The notes: generated by a model not told the origin, from the sequence alone. A stretch of DNA of 64,000 bases from Siphonodentalium dalli (GCA_032622095.1 CP136063.1:8659814-8723813), one strand, 5' to 3'; positions 47,998 through 60,463 are shown, counted from the stretch's first letter. Translations and numbers: made by a program.

Positions 47998-48915
47998 CTC
48001 ACCGGCCACAATCGGCATGTTTAGCGGTATAATTTTTTGGTATAATTGTGTGGAGACTCATGCTGGCGTTTATACATCTGCAGAATGAGTTTCAATGATA
48101 TTAATGAGGTTTTTTAATTTGCACAGTGTTAAAATGAAGAGCCGAGAAGATAACGTCTCAGAAGAATTTTTTTTGTGTTTTGGTTCTGTTTGGATATTTC
48201 CTTGCCATTTCCAAAGATATTTTTTTCCATGCATCATTTTTCCGGCGCTGGTGCCGGTTTCTTTGTTCTTTAATATTTTGATTCTTCTCTCCACAATGCC
48301 CAAAAACGTTTTACGCTCGTCGGCAGTGGGGGGAGGGGGGGGGGGTCTGGAAAACAATTGCACATATAGGGCCCAAAAAGTTTTTTTCCGACCCCGAGGG
48401 ACCCACCACCCATTTGTGCAAATGTTTTCCTCCAAATGTTAGGGACCCACCCCCTTTCTCATGTTTTTATCCAAATTTCAAGAGTTTTGTTTAGCCGTTC
48501 TTCAATAACTGTGTTAACTGCCTTTCAATCCCATTACACTGTCCTTTGTTGGTGCAAACTGTGTAAAATTAAGACTCAAGCAATAACATACTTAATCGGT
48601 AAAGCCCAGGTCAGAAAAACGAAAAATAAACTGTATTTCCATGTGTTTCCTGGTGTTTCCAGTATCTAACAACAATAATAAAGCATTGTGTAGGTACACT
48701 GTATGTCACAAATTGCCCTAGACCGCATTATTATATAGCCTTAATACATCGAGCGTCTTTAGTCTGACAGAGAACTCTGTCCAGTGTAAATAGTGGTAAA
48801 CAGGTCAGGGGTTCTACAACTATTTGTGCATGATCAAAGAACTCTTTAGTCTTATCCACCGGGGTGGGTGAGGAGGGGAATTGTTTTGGTTAGGTATACA
48901 CATAGATATATGGTT
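47998..48915. other. Unassigned, with a G-run
   Basis: A G-run lies near 48330-48346. Open stretches on both strands (48070-48435 minus, 48095-48442 plus) overlap each other and show no domain; they are not called as genes. Confidence 0.4.
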
Positions 48916-49330
48916 ATTATACCCCCGATATTAGTCGGCGGGTATATAGTTGACGTCTCGAGTCGTCCAAGCGTCCGTCCATACAAACATTTTTGCGTTA
49001 TAACTCAAGAGTCGGTTGTCATATTTTGATGCTCTATGACATGTGACGGACCAGAAATGGGGAACGAATATGCATAATATCACGGATTGTGAGCACCAAT
49101 GCCTACCAGAGTTATCCATGGGCCCTGGTTATGAAATTCAGTCCGTACAAGGTTTTTGCAACATAAGTTGAAGTGTCGGTTGTCGAATTTTGAAGTGGTT
49201 TGGTATGGTGATAGACCTGAATGATATGGGGAAGGATGTATGCAGATATTACTGCATATCACAGGTTTTGCCTGTCGATGCATACCAGAGCTACCAACCT
49301 GGTTCTATCCTTAAACACATTTTTGCATTA
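48916..49330 (+). repeat. Dispersed repeat with TATACCCCC head
   Basis: It begins TTATTATACCCCCGATATTA, followed by CGTCCGTCCATACAAAC and TTTTTGCGTTATAACTCAAG. A TCGGTTGTC(A/G)-ATTTTGA block is duplicated about 165 bp later (49010 and 49170). The head resembles, on the opposite strand, the GGGGGTATAA/GACGGAC tail in the 4.09-kb unit, so both probably belong to one broad repeat class. Confidence 0.6.
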
Positions 49331-50674
49331 TTATAACTAAACCATTTCTATGTATATGTGTGCACTAGAGTCTGCAATATAGTCTCAGTCAGATTTTATT
49401 CTTGATTTTAGTTTGAACTTTGACGACATTGAAGAATGTCATTTCTCAAAGCATCTGAATGCATCACATTATTTCGGTTCATCTATTTGTAAGCGATAAC
49501 AATATACAATTAGTATTTTAGTTTAGTCTTGTTGAGCAGTATTTAAGCTTCAAGGTGAAGTTCGTAAATTCAAGGAGAATAGCGTCGCCTTCAGTTGGGA
49601 TTGTCTGAACAATAAACAGTAACAGTCATTCATCATAACCAATTCAGTTTTATTTGGATAAGTGTTGCAAATTAACATTACTTGCAACCATTAAAGATGA
49701 GAAATAACCAGAAGGAATGAATTTGATTGCATGCCAGAACAAGACAGTATTTCAGACATTAGAAATTTATGAGATACCCTTTTCAATTTCATGTTATGCA
49801 ACAATCGGGTTAATGATATCTAGTCATCATTGAGTATTCACCATGTAGTATTTGTGATACAGTTTTTTTTATTTTATTACTTTTATTCGGGTAATACAAC
49901 TGGGTAATATATTAATTTTGTTTTACTAAATTACGGTTTTCCACTGTGAAGTGGGACGGGATCCTGTGAAATCCAGAAGGTTGCTAAATCTGAGGCTATA
50001 TAGTCACTATAGCTGTCTATATAGCCATATGCCAACAAACATGATACTAACATGCTTACAAACAACATTACATGGTCAGTACTTGTAAATTGTTTGAAAA
50101 AAAAAACCATTTTGGAAAATAAATTACAAGCACGATTGTTTCGGCCTCTGGACCACCCACCCACCCCGGCCCTATATACGGACTTTTTTGTAGACCCCCC
50201 ATGTCGTCGGTGGTATATTATGCCCCACGTAATTTTCCTCGGTTGCTCATTGTTGAAATGAACCAAATGTGTACTGTTACACGCAGCATGTTTATGTGAC
50301 CGATGGTCAATCTATGATTGACGCCAATCACCTTGATTGGATAATCCTATACCGCGCGGCGATGTCTTCCCATCGATATGTCCACCGATAGCTTCGCACT
50401 GAGCGTCGCCTCGAAAAACTACCTGGACTATATTATAAACCCAGCCGGTGAATAGCACCCCTGGTGTTCAGAAACTGTACGAGTGTGTTTTGTTTATACC
50501 ATGATACTACCAATAATAATAACATTAGCCCGTTAAAACGTAAACCATCGAACAAACGTGTCAACACTTCAGCCCTCCGTGGTCCCCGTGGCTACACAGT
50601 ACATTAGTACTGTTATCTAGCGGAAGGATATGAAAACTGAGGGAATTGTGAAAGTGTGCACAGAGCTATTGAAA
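49331..50674. other. No gene recognised
   Basis: AT-rich DNA. A segment with AATAAACAGTAACAGTC near 49605 has some look of a retroelement LTR end, but no partner repeat, primer-binding site or internal coding region is present. Confidence 0.4.
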
Positions 50675-50912
50675 TGTATGATAACGTGTGTGGTCACATA
50701 ACCAAACAGCTGTACCATAATACCACATATGTATGATAACGTGTGTGGTCACATAACCAAACACTCAAACAGCTGTACCATAATACCACATATGTATGAT
50801 AACGTGTGTGGTCACATAACCAAACAGCTGTACCATAATACCACATATGTATGATAACGTGTGTGGTCACATAACCAAACAGCTGTACCATAATACCACA
50901 TATGTATGAAAG
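50675..50912 (+). repeat. 55-bp minisatellite, four copies plus a partial
   Basis: The unit starts TGTATGATAACGTGTGTGGT and ends CAGCTGTACCATAATACC-ACATA. The second copy has a 7-bp internal duplication (AACACTC). Copies are otherwise identical by eye, implying recent expansion. Confidence 0.95.
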
Positions 50913-51376
50913 TATAACTAAAGTATTGTTTATTAACGTGTCAACTTGGAACTTTATTTCCCCACGGTGTTACGGTATCGCGACATGATCAATGTAGTCC
51001 ATATTCTACGTGTATCATTTAGCTGTTCAAGGCGTAAGGGAAACGTATATACATAAAGTACTTACATTTATACCTACAGTGGCGATTAACAGCTGTTTTC
51101 ACAATGACCGTTAATACTGTAGTATAAATCTAAATACCTTTATTGATAATAACATGCCAAGGCACAAGATATGCAAATTACACATCATTATAATAAACAG
51201 TCTTGAGCTGTCATAGCTACTGTTTTTGTTGAACCTACAGCCATAAACGATGCATTGAATGCGACACTATATAGTGCACTGTATGTATATGCAATATGTA
51301 AATTATATCCTGAATAGTTGATGTAACATACTGAATATCAAAACGCGTCTGCGAACTTATTGAGTTTATTTTATTT
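50913..51376. other. No feature recognised
   Basis: Unique-looking AT-rich spacer between two minisatellites, without coding or structural signals. Confidence 0.5.
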
Positions 51377-51806
51377 GTCATACCTTTAACTGCTTTCTTA
51401 TCATATTCATACCTTTAACTGCTTTCTTATCATATTCATACCTTTAACTGCTTTCTTATCATATTCATACCTTTAACTGCTTTCTTATCATATTCATACC
51501 TTTAACTGCTTTCTTATCATATTCATACCTTTAACTGCTTTCTTATCATATTCATACCTTTAACTGCTTTCTTATCATCTTCATACCTTTAACTGCTTTC
51601 TTATCATATTCATACCTTTAACTGCTTTCTTATCATCTTCATACCTTTAACTGCTTTCTTATCATCTTCATACCTTTAACTGCTTTCTTATCATCTTCAT
51701 ACCTTTAACTGCTTTCTTATCATATTCATACCTATAACTGCTTTATTATCATCTTCATACCTTTAACTGCTTTCTTATCATCTTCATACCTTTAACTGCT
51801 TTCTTA
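51377..51806 (+). repeat. 29-bp minisatellite, about 15 copies
   Basis: The unit CATACCTTTAACTGCTTTCT plus TATCATATT alternates with a TATCATCTT variant, grouped mostly toward the 3' half. One copy has CCTATAACTGCTTTATT. Variant grouping suggests expansion from local sub-blocks. Confidence 0.95.
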
Positions 51807-52090
51807 TGCATTTTTTTATCGGCGCTTGATCATCCTATGCAGTATCGTGAAAATCATCGGACTTGAACATAGCATAGTATGGACGTTGATTCTTATTCAT
51901 TATATAGAGTATGGGAGCAAGATGATATGGCATGGTTGTTGTGTTCCGCACATAATGGAAGTGTCAATGACACTTTAGCTCGGGGAGGTGTCAGTAATAA
52001 GTTTATGCTGAACAGTCACTAGAATGATCAAGATTAAGAAAAGTCAAAAGTATCAGTAAAGGGGTTGTATCGTGTATATGACAGTATGTT

Positions 52091-53263
52091 CAGGGATGTG
52101 GCTAGAGGGGGGGGGTGTGTGGGGGGTGTCTCACCCCCCAGCAGAGAGCTATATTTTCAATAGTTGGAAATTTCATACCTGCCACAACGAAATTTCACAC
52201 CAACAATAGGTTGAAAATGTTCTTGTAGTTTGATTATAAAACAATTTATTGGGGGAATTTATTGTTTTTTGACCAATATTTGCATATGTTCCTATTTTTG
52301 GTCACAATTTTGACAGAAATGGTCATCAGTTGGAAATTTTCCAACCTTAGGGGGGTGACAGGTTGGAAATTTCCAACACTTGGAAAGCTTGTGTCCTGGT
52401 CTCTCCCCCGTGGCCAGTCAAAAACTTCTAGTTAATTTAAGAAAACAATATTGTCATACAATTGGTCAACATTGTCATTGGAATTGTCATCAGTTGGAAA
52501 ATTTCCAACCTAAGTGGGGGTGTAGGGTTTGAAATTTCGAACAGTAGGAAGGCTTGAGGCTAGTCTAGATGTTAGGATTTTGCGATTTTCTTGTTCAGAT
52601 TTCAAAATTTTCGCACACCGGGCCGAACCATGGTCGGCCCGGTGTGTCATTGCCCCATTCACATGGCCAATACAAAACTGCTAATTAGTTTAGCAAAACA
52701 ATATTTTACTACATTTGGTCAAACTTGTAGACATAAATGGTCATCAGTTGAAGAATTTTCCAACCTGAGGGGGAGTATGGGGTTTGAAATTCCCAACACT
52801 AGGAAAGCTTCAGTTGAGGCCAGTCTTGATGCTAGGATTTGCGATTTTCTTGTATAGTTTTCAAAATTTTCTCACACCGGGCCGAACAACCATGGTCGGC
52901 CCGGTGTTTCCTGGTCTGTTGTCGGTAGCTGTGTGCATTTGTCTGGAATTAGATCACTAGTTGTTTTTTTTGGGGGCAATTTTCAGGTTAAAATATCTTA
53001 ATGTTCTCATACTGGGAAAATAGAAGCATGGCTTATGAATATATAGGAAATCAGGCCTGAGCATGAGGTACAAGGGGGGGGGGAGTGCAAATGGAAATAT
53101 GCAAAAAGTTGTGTTGGTACGATTCCGACTCAAGGGGGGGGGGGGTGCAAATGGAATTATGCAAAAAGTTGTGTTGGTGTGATTGCGAGTCAAGGCGGGG
53201 GGTGCAGTTGGAAATTCCCAAGGTGGACACCCCCCCAGCGGAGACCCTCTAGCCACATCCCTG
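52091..53263. mobile_element. hAT-type non-autonomous element, perfect 8-bp TSD
   Basis: The termini CAGGGATGTGGCTAGAGGG and CCCTCTAGCCACATCCCTG are inverted copies, flanked by identical AGTATGTT at 52083-52090 and 53264-53271. Terminal CAGGG and an 8-bp duplication are as in hAT elements. The interior has two ~260-290-bp internal repeats each with a CACCGGGCCGA hairpin, CAGTTGGAAAATTTCC phrases, and three ~60-bp G-run blocks near 53075-53200. No transposase is present. Confidence 0.9.
52614..52907. repeat. Two GC-rich hairpins inside the hAT-type element
   Basis: Hairpins at 52614-52646 and 52874-52907 have 12-13-bp arms (ACACCGGGCCGA and complement) with loops around CCATGG. They mark the ends of a tandem internal duplication. 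Confidence 0.9.
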
Positions 53264-53271
53264 AGTATGTT

Positions 53272-54640
53272 CAGTTACAATTGGTCTCCAATAAATGTGA
53301 GGTGTATGGTTAGCCGGTGGAATCAAATGTTCGTGGCGATCGGATATGGGATATGGCCGGTTGTGTGAACCAAACGCAAACCCATAGCTCATGCTTGATT
53401 CCGTCAAGTTGAGCGAACAAATGGCAGACCAATTTGCTTCCATACTGCATAGAATGAAGCTAAATCATTGTCCATTTTTTATATTTAGACTCAACTTGTA
53501 AATTAAAAGAGCAGTTAGCACACATTTTAACGACATTATGGTAACATATGAGATAATTTCAAACAATGTCCTCCATTCAGATCCCTCAATGTGGGAGTGT
53601 AAATATCAAAGTCTCATTCTCAAAAATATGTCTAACTATTCAACTGTGGATCAATGGGTTGGTGCACTTTAGTCGAAGCACAATTTTGACACCATGACTC
53701 AGGAGATAAAAACATTGTCCCCGAGTGGTACATATATGTGGTTGGATCTATGCCATGTGTGTTTGCTTGTAACTGGAGGTATGGGAACCTGGATGTATCT
53801 TTAAATTGAGCACAACCGTGACATTGCCGTGCTCATCTATAGTCGTTTCATATGCATTGCATGATGGTTGCTCGTGCACTAACGTCAACTGTGTATTACA
53901 TACATTTTCATAGATGAACATATTTTGTTACAGAGCGTACAACCCTTAAATATGTTCTCAATTATAATATATGTATTAATAAATGTTTAGCTTATAATGC
54001 ATGTTCTAACTGTTATCTGACATAAATGATATGATATGTATCAACAGATGTGTACGTACAATGGAAATTCTGACTGCTGTGTGGAATTAATTTCTAGCTT
54101 ACAATAAATAAACTAGCACTTTTGTATAACATATTCTCAACTAATGTATCCCTTTAGCAATAGTATGCGTGTCTCTCCCTCCCAAAACAACTAATATTGG
54201 TCGATTGTACAAATGAATAGTTGTTCATTGGGCCATCCTTCTATTTCTTGTCTCGACGATAACTCGAAGATGAATTAATAGATTTGTTGGATAGGATATC
54301 ATACCAGTAAACATCAAATTAGTGGCACCCAAAAGAGAGTGCAACTGTTATACGGGGTATACATGTTTCAGCGTGTCTGTCTGTTCGTACAAGTGACTTT
54401 GTTTGAGTGCGTATTACTACGTTTTTTTAATCAATGTTTAAGAAACTTGGCACATATATTTAGTACCATGGGAACATGTGCATCTGCGATTATGAGGACC
54501 GTCCGATATGCCACGGGAGATGAATCTTTAGTCCTATCGTGACGACCCCGATCTGACCATTCCGTTTAGAGCTATCTATAAATATACTAGGTATTCTCGA
54601 GTATATATGTTTCGTCAGTTTGGTAATTCATACCAACAAA
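53272..54640. other. No gene recognised
   Basis: Unique-looking AT-rich sequence. A stretch near 54240-54440 (CGATAACTCGAAG, CTGTCTGTTCGTACAAG, TTTAAGAAACTTGG) resembles a degenerate dispersed repeat related to the one at 26161. Confidence 0.4.
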
Positions 54641-54683
54641 CTTGGAAGTCCGCGTGTTGTGCTGTCTTGTGTTTCTGATTATC

Positions 54684-54980
54684 ATGTCTCAGAATGAGAC
54701 TCAGATCAATATTATATCCATGAACTACCGAGGTTTAAATCAGGTGGAGAAACGCAGACACCTATTTCAACATATTCGCAAACCAGATGGGTTAATTTAC
54801 TGCTTGCAAGATACTCATTTTACTAAAAATATGGAAAAGTGCATAGAGTCAGAACGGGGATACAAAGTAATTATGGCGTCGTATATTTCTCAAGCCCGAT
54901 GTGTAGCTATCCTGTTCAAAAATGTTTTCGAATTGAATATTCACAACATAATGCGAGACCCAAATGTTAACTTTATTATA
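54684..54980 (+). pseudogene. Tx1-like LINE endonuclease, N-terminal part
   Basis: From the ATG at 54684 the frame reads MSQNETQINIISMNYRGLNQ, then KRRHLFQHIRKPDGLIYCLQ, DTHFTKNMEKCIESE and ARCVAILFKNVFELN. This is the opening of an L1/Tx1-type apurinic endonuclease, where a NxRG motif, a LQETH motif (here LQDTH) and a GVAIL motif (here CVAIL) follow in this order. The frame is cut at 54980 by a TA-flanked element and the coding continues at 58515. No ORF1 is recognised upstream. Confidence 0.8.
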
Positions 54981-55742
54981 CACTGTAAAAAGGACTGTGT
55001 GGCAGCTTCCACACAATGACTGTGTGGAGGCATTATCTGAACATAAATGTGTACACAATACACACATATGTGTGTATCACCCAATATCCACACATATATG
55101 TGTACATCACCACACATATTTGTATGTGACGTCGGTTTTTTTAAATTTCACGTGGTGGTCACGCGCGCGTCGTTGTTTCGTACAGGCTCACAGGCTGCCG
55201 TAAAGTGTACACATGGAGTCTTGTTGATTGTGGTGGATCTCGAAATTCGATATATTGGTCGGTCTCTTCGATTATTTCTATAGTTAAGGTAAGATTATAT
55301 TTAAATTGGCAAGATATTCACCTTTGTGAGAATTTCCGTATCTATTTTGTATAAAACATGATTGAACGAAATAATAAACTTGATTTGGATTTTCTGATTC
55401 ATCAATTCCCTGTCGCATAGTCATATATTTACATTTTAGAGTTGTGCGTTTATCTGGGTTTATCTGTTGTTTCTGTGGTCTACATGTATATGATACACAT
55501 CTTTCCGAAGCACAAAACCTGCTCGAAAATTGTCTTTATGTAAATTGACAAATTCAACTGTGTGGTGAAGACATTTACTGAACAAATGTGTGTTCATCAC
55601 ATACACACTATATATTATACAGCGTGCTTTAAACCAGAACCACAATTTTATTATTTTGCACGGTAAGGTTCTCATGTTGATAAAGTAACGACGTTTTTTG
55701 TGTTTATATGGAATGCAGATGAGAGGAAATATATACTGAGAC

Positions 55743-56214
55743 CAGTGACGTGGCGACAGGGCGGATATTGGGAAGGGTGTGTCTATAACCCTATCCCAAA
55801 CCTCGGTAAAAGTTACTAAAAATTCCAACAGTTGGAAATTTCATGCCTGACGCAAAGTTACAAGTTTTACACCACATGCATTATAATAGGTTGAAATTAT
55901 TCTCTTTGTTTGATTTTTCAACCAGTAATTAGTGGGAAATTTATAGTTTTTTTAAGACAAACAGTAGCATATTTTTCTACTTTTGGTAAAACAAAAATGG
56001 CCTCAAATGGCCATCGGGTGGAAGACTTCCATTTGGTTGGAAATTCTAATAGTTGGAAAGCTTGAGGTACCAATTGGAAAATTCAGAACTAGAGGGGGGT
56101 GTGCAAATATAATTCTACAAATATGGTTCAAGGGGGATGGTGGGGTGTACTTCGACATTTGAATGTGGACACCCCCCCCCCCCCACCAACGGCGACCACT
56201 GAGCCGCGTCCATG
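55743..56214. mobile_element. Nested short hAT-type element
   Basis: It is a 472-bp relative of the element at 52091-53263: it starts CAGTGACGTGGCGACAGGG, ends CCGCGTCCATG, and shares CAGTTGGAAATTTCATGCCT inside. The flanks ACTGAGAC (55735-55742) and AATGAGAC (56215-56222) agree at 7 of 8 positions, consistent with an 8-bp duplication. A C-run near 56170 mirrors G-runs in the larger copy. Confidence 0.75.
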
Positions 56215-56222
56215 AATGAGAC

Positions 56223-57930
56223 TTGTGGCTGTCACTGAAATGCCCTAGTTGCATAATACGAAGTGACATGTGGCACCCGGAATCACACAAAATGTGTGAA
56301 ATTGGTGTTTCAAATTAATTTAATTTGAATATGATGAGCATCACTGTTGCAATAAACCTTGAAATACCACAATGGACGATCAATGTACCAAGGGAAACAA
56401 ATTGTTGGGTGGGTGGGTGGGGTATTTATTTGTCAATTATATTGGTGGTTTACCAAGACGATGTGAAAAATTAACATGCATAATTTGGCTCCTCTGCTAT
56501 GTATAACTTGCGTAAATTTGGTTACCGAGGGAGGGGCCCGGGGGGGGGGGGGGGTGATGTCGTATATCTAATACATATGTAGCCACCGTTTGTGTCCAAA
56601 ACTTTAAATTGTGAAGAATATTATGTCATTCAATAAATGTCATAGCAAATAATGAACTTAGAAATAATCTAAAATTATAAATACTGCAGAATAGTGAGAT
56701 GTGTCATTAAAGTATTATTAGCATTTGGACTAAGTGACGTACATGGTGAAGAGTTATCGTTTATACTATAAAAAAAGGGGGGGGGGGCTATGAATGTATT
56801 GTGTTATATATAGCTACAATTCCTTATGTAAAATTGCAAATTTCCCGTCTCAAGATTGCGCTTAATGAGGCATCGATCTGGCCATATAGATAAAGTAAAA
56901 TATATTTATAAATTGTCCGAACATTCATTATGTGAAGCTATAATGAGCAGTACATGTATATATTTAGTATCATTCAAAAACTATATTCCTTTCTGAAAAT
57001 GCGCTCTTTAATGTATGAATTATAATACTGTTATAGATGTACATACAATGTATACTGTAAATAATATTCCCAATGGCATGTTATAACCAAAATAACTTCT
57101 CTGCTTACAGGTTCAATGGTGAAATCATGGCGGTCACGCGGTGTAACGTCGATGTAAATAACAAGATATGGACATGGCTGCCTTGTCAACGACGCAGATA
57201 AACTATAATCAACCAACCAAGAACCACGGTGGAATGTATGAGTTAGACACAAATTCCACAGTCAATGATTTTGGTATACATTATATGATGTCATGTGCTG
57301 TAATTTGGTTTCTGTGCAAGAGGCGATTACATTCAAAAAGACTATCCTCTTTGGAGCCCTTAATTTTCTTGTATAGTTCAAGGGATCTCAGAAAGCTTCA
57401 GTTAGTTTTAGAGCTTGTTCTTCTACACACGTGAGGGTGAGTCTGATGTAAGACAGCCAACCAGTAGCAATATATATGTATATATAGCAGAGACTGACTT
57501 TCGAATTGTTCCAATACATTCAAGTTGAAGGAAAATTCTAGTTATTGATGTGAAACCCATTAATGGAACTGAAACATGCACGCTTATAGTTTAAAGGATA
57601 ACCAAAATATTACGTGAATGTGTTAAACGGCTGTTTGTTTTGTGTCTTTGTATTATTGAAATTAAAGACTATAGCTATACTATATCATTCGACAATCACG
57701 ATTTCTGCTGTGTACACAAAAGAAGGCCGCGGACCCCCGGGATATGCATGTTTGCTGTTTGATAAGTTAATATTCGAAAACGTCCAGCGCAGCACGTCAA
57801 TCATCAGTAGACTATAACATTTCATATGTATGGCGGGAAAAAAAGGTCCAACGATAGCCGAACTATATGTTTGGCCAATAAATATCGGTAAACACTCTTC
57901 GTTGAATATGATTTTTTTTTTGCAGGATTA
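56223..57930. other. Interior of the TA-flanked element, no coding found
   Basis: This interior stretch has G-runs near 56541 and 56776 and a GGGTGGGTGGGTGGGG tract near 56408. Short open stretches only; nothing resembles a transposase. Confidence 0.5.
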
Positions 57931-57939
57931 GCAGCCTAT

Positions 57940-58500
57940 TGTTTGGATCGACCACACACTTTTGTACACATGTAATGAACACATATGTGTTGTCTTGCCC
58001 AACAGCATTGTGTACAAGAACAATACAAAATAGTGTAATGGCGGTGAACACTATTGTTTGGATCAACCACACAAATGTGTACGCATGTGATTAACACATA
58101 TGTGTAGTCTCGCCCAACAACATTGTGTACAATAACAATACAAACGTGTGTGGTAGCGGCGAACATATTGTTTCCTTAGTGCAAACATATTTGTGTCCAT
58201 TCAACGAACAAATAAATGTGCTGGACCCAAACATCTTTGTGTGTGTCAACTACACAACTTTGTAGGTCAGTAACCACACATAAACTGTTCATCTGCATCC
58301 ACACAATCTTGTGCGCAACTTAGCACACATTTAATGTGTGCCTACAAAGAACAAGTTGTTTTGGTCGATCCACACATTATGTTCGCCACCACCACACAAC
58401 AGATGTGTGGTCATTTGCCACACAATTCACCACACAATGTTGTTGTCGATCAAATGGCTACACAAACTGTGTGGTAACTGTGTGGATCTACCACACAGTC
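57940..58500 (+). repeat. Subterminal hairpin array with a ~115-bp duplication
   Basis: The block TTGTTTGGATC-ACCACACA ... AACACATATGTGT ... GCCCAACA-CATTGTGTACAA occurs twice (about 57948-58060 and 58063-58170). After that, CACACA and TGTGTG words alternate every 15-30 bp to the element end. Such subterminal repeats often bind transposase. Confidence 0.75.
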
Positions 58501-58514
58501 GTTTTAAGAGTGTA

Positions 58515-59440
58515 GCGGACATCACAATAGAAAAACTCAAAATAAGCCTAGTGAACTTGTATGGCCCGACTTTCGATAGTCCAGATTTGTTTTACCAAAT
58601 TTGATACAGGAACTACTCAAATAATAATGTGTGGTGACTGGAATCTTATTCAAGATCACACACTGGACACATACAATTATATACATCAAAATAATCCCAA
58701 ATGCAAAGAAAGTGGTGGCGAAAATTGTCGACAGTCTTGATTTAGTAGACGTCTGGCGCATAAATAATCCCGAAGAAAAACGATATACATGGAGGAGAAA
58801 ATCTCCAATAAAAATGGCACGACTCGATTATTTTATGATTTCTTCTGATATGTTAAGCCAAACTGGAGCAGGGCCTATAATTCTACCGGGTTATAGATCA
58901 GACCGCTCTATTATTCCGCTGGCGATATGCCTTACTGAAATAAAAACAGGTAGAGGCTTCTGGAAATTTAATAACTCCCTCCCTCAAAGTAAAGAATACT
59001 CAAATATAGTTAAAAACATTATCGATGAAAATAAAGTCCGCTACAAATATAATAAATTCGACACAACGATAAAGAAGAAATTATTTTTAGATGCTGTTCT
59101 TTTGGATAGAAGGGGGGGGGGCTACAATCCAGTTTTCATCAAAACAAAAACGCCAGACCATCCAAAACGAAAACACTTTAAACGCAAGGAAAGAAACGTT
59201 AATGACAGGTATTGATTCTCCTTCTACAAAGCATAATCTTACGAATGGGCTTGAAAACATTGAATCTGAACTTCGCGAAATTCTCCAAAAACAAATTCGT
59301 GGTGCAATGATTAGATTTCGTGCCAGATGGATCGAGGAAGGGGAAAAGCCAACTAAATATGTGTTGAATTTATAAAAACGGAACTTCATATCAAAAACTT
59401 TTACCAGTCTACTCTAAGTGAGAATAATCTGATTCGTGTA
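58515..59440 (+). pseudogene. Tx1-like LINE ORF2, endonuclease end and linker
   Basis: The coding resumes after the TA-flanked insertion with ITIEKLKISLVNLYGPTFDS, then in a shifted frame CGDWNLIQDHTLDTYNY (endonuclease GDWN motif). Another shift leads to DLVDVWRINNPEEKRYTWRR, ARLDYFMISSDML and GYRSDRSIIPLAI (SDxS motif). The linker follows: GRGFWKFNNSLPQ, and after a G-run frameshift near 59115, LREILQKQIRGAMIRFRARW and EEGEKPTKYVLNL, then a TAA where a Glu codon is usual. The RT is not present, and similarity stops about 59440. At least three frameshifts and one stop make this a clear dead copy. Confidence 0.8.
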
Positions 59441-59894
59441 TCTGGGCAAGTTTGTCGGTCCCTTTCCGGGTCGGTGGTTTCTACACACATCGGGAGCGAT
59501 TTCTCGGTGGAATTTACTCCCTGCGTAGACTTTCCTCCACCATTAAAACTGACAACGTCGCGACATCCGCGTATGTGGTGAAAATCAGCACCACCCCTGC
59601 CACGTGATCCCCATCGAACGGCGACGGCATACAGATACCGCTATACAACACGGAGATAAGCCGTGTTCACGTGCTCAGGGTTGGAGACACCAACACACCA
59701 ATCTCGATGCAGCGCTCAGCACGCTTTTGTCCATAGATTGTCGTTCGTTGTACAATAATGCGCGGATCCCAGCTTGGGGCCAGGTTGTTTCGCGAGGCCA
59801 TGTCCTGACACGGAACACCGTGATTATTAGAGTGGTCTAGACCCGATACCAGAAATCAGCCGTTAGTGATTCTGCTCTTACGACAAGCTGATGT
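59441..59894. other. Unassigned, GC-richer than its surroundings
   Basis: This short region (CGGCGACGGC, CGCGGATCCC and similar words) has no domain in its 78-codon open stretch at 59604-59840. It could be an unrecognised repeat. Confidence 0.35.
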
Positions 59895-60440
59895 CAAATA
59901 CTATAATATAATAATAATAATAATTTATTGTATATAGCGTAAATACATTGACATGCTCTAAAACGCTTACAATTATAATACAACATGAAGTATGGTAAAA
60001 CAATACATATCTACAAGCAACACAAGCTAAATAACAAAATGCCAGTTAAAAAGAGTAAGATCATGTGATAAAAACGATACTGTCTGCATATTAACAACGG
60101 ATAATACAGGGTCTAAATTTGCACCGATTAAAAAAACAAAATAAAAATAATAATAAAAGAAACAACAAATTATATTGCAGACTGAAGATTAAAAGGAGTT
60201 TGATCGAGTAACAAGTGCGATAAACGAGTAATTATTTCAGGTCTTTCTTTGCGATTTCTGCACCAAAATGTTCAACGAATATAAAATATGTTTTAAGTTG
60301 CCGCTTGAAGTCATTGACAAACACTCATCCCCTCAACTATACTGGCAGTGCATTCCACAGTGTTGGTCCGGCATGGCTGAACGCGCGGTCTGATATGGAC
60401 GCGATTCGTGTGAATAAATATTGTACTCAACACAGATCGT
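59895..60440 (+). repeat. Dispersed repeat headed by (AAT)n
   Basis: It starts ATAATAATAATAATTTATTG, TATATAGCG and AAACGCTTACAAT, the layout of a repeat common in marine invertebrate genomes (an AAT-run followed by TTTAT-TATAGCGC and AAGCGCTTTAC). It ends with GGCAGTGCATTCCACAG and TGAACGCGCGGTCTGA. No coding evidence. Confidence 0.55.
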
Positions 60441-60463
60441 CTCACATCCTTAATAAATGAGTG

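Larger units (their letters stand above)
54981..58512. mobile_element. 3.5-kb TA-flanked DNA element with CACACA/TGTGTG ends
   Basis: CACTGTAAAAAGGACTGTGT at the left and the inverted form of CACTCTTAAAACGACTGTGT at the right are flanked by TA (54979-54980 and 58513-58514). Removing it joins the two halves of a LINE endonuclease, which supports the boundaries. Subterminal zones (~55000-55130 and ~57940-58500) consist of many short hairpins of CCACACA...TGTGTGG type. No transposase frame was found in it. It contains a nested hAT-type element (55743-56214) and several G-runs. Confidence 0.75.

Noticed and set aside
48070-48442. Overlapping 115-121-codon frames on both strands
   Set aside because: They overlap over nearly their whole length and are driven by G-run and AT-rich composition, without motifs.
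49360-49680. Solo LTR
   Set aside because: It has an AATAAA-like R/U5 look, but no matching repeat, TG...CA ends or target duplication could be found.
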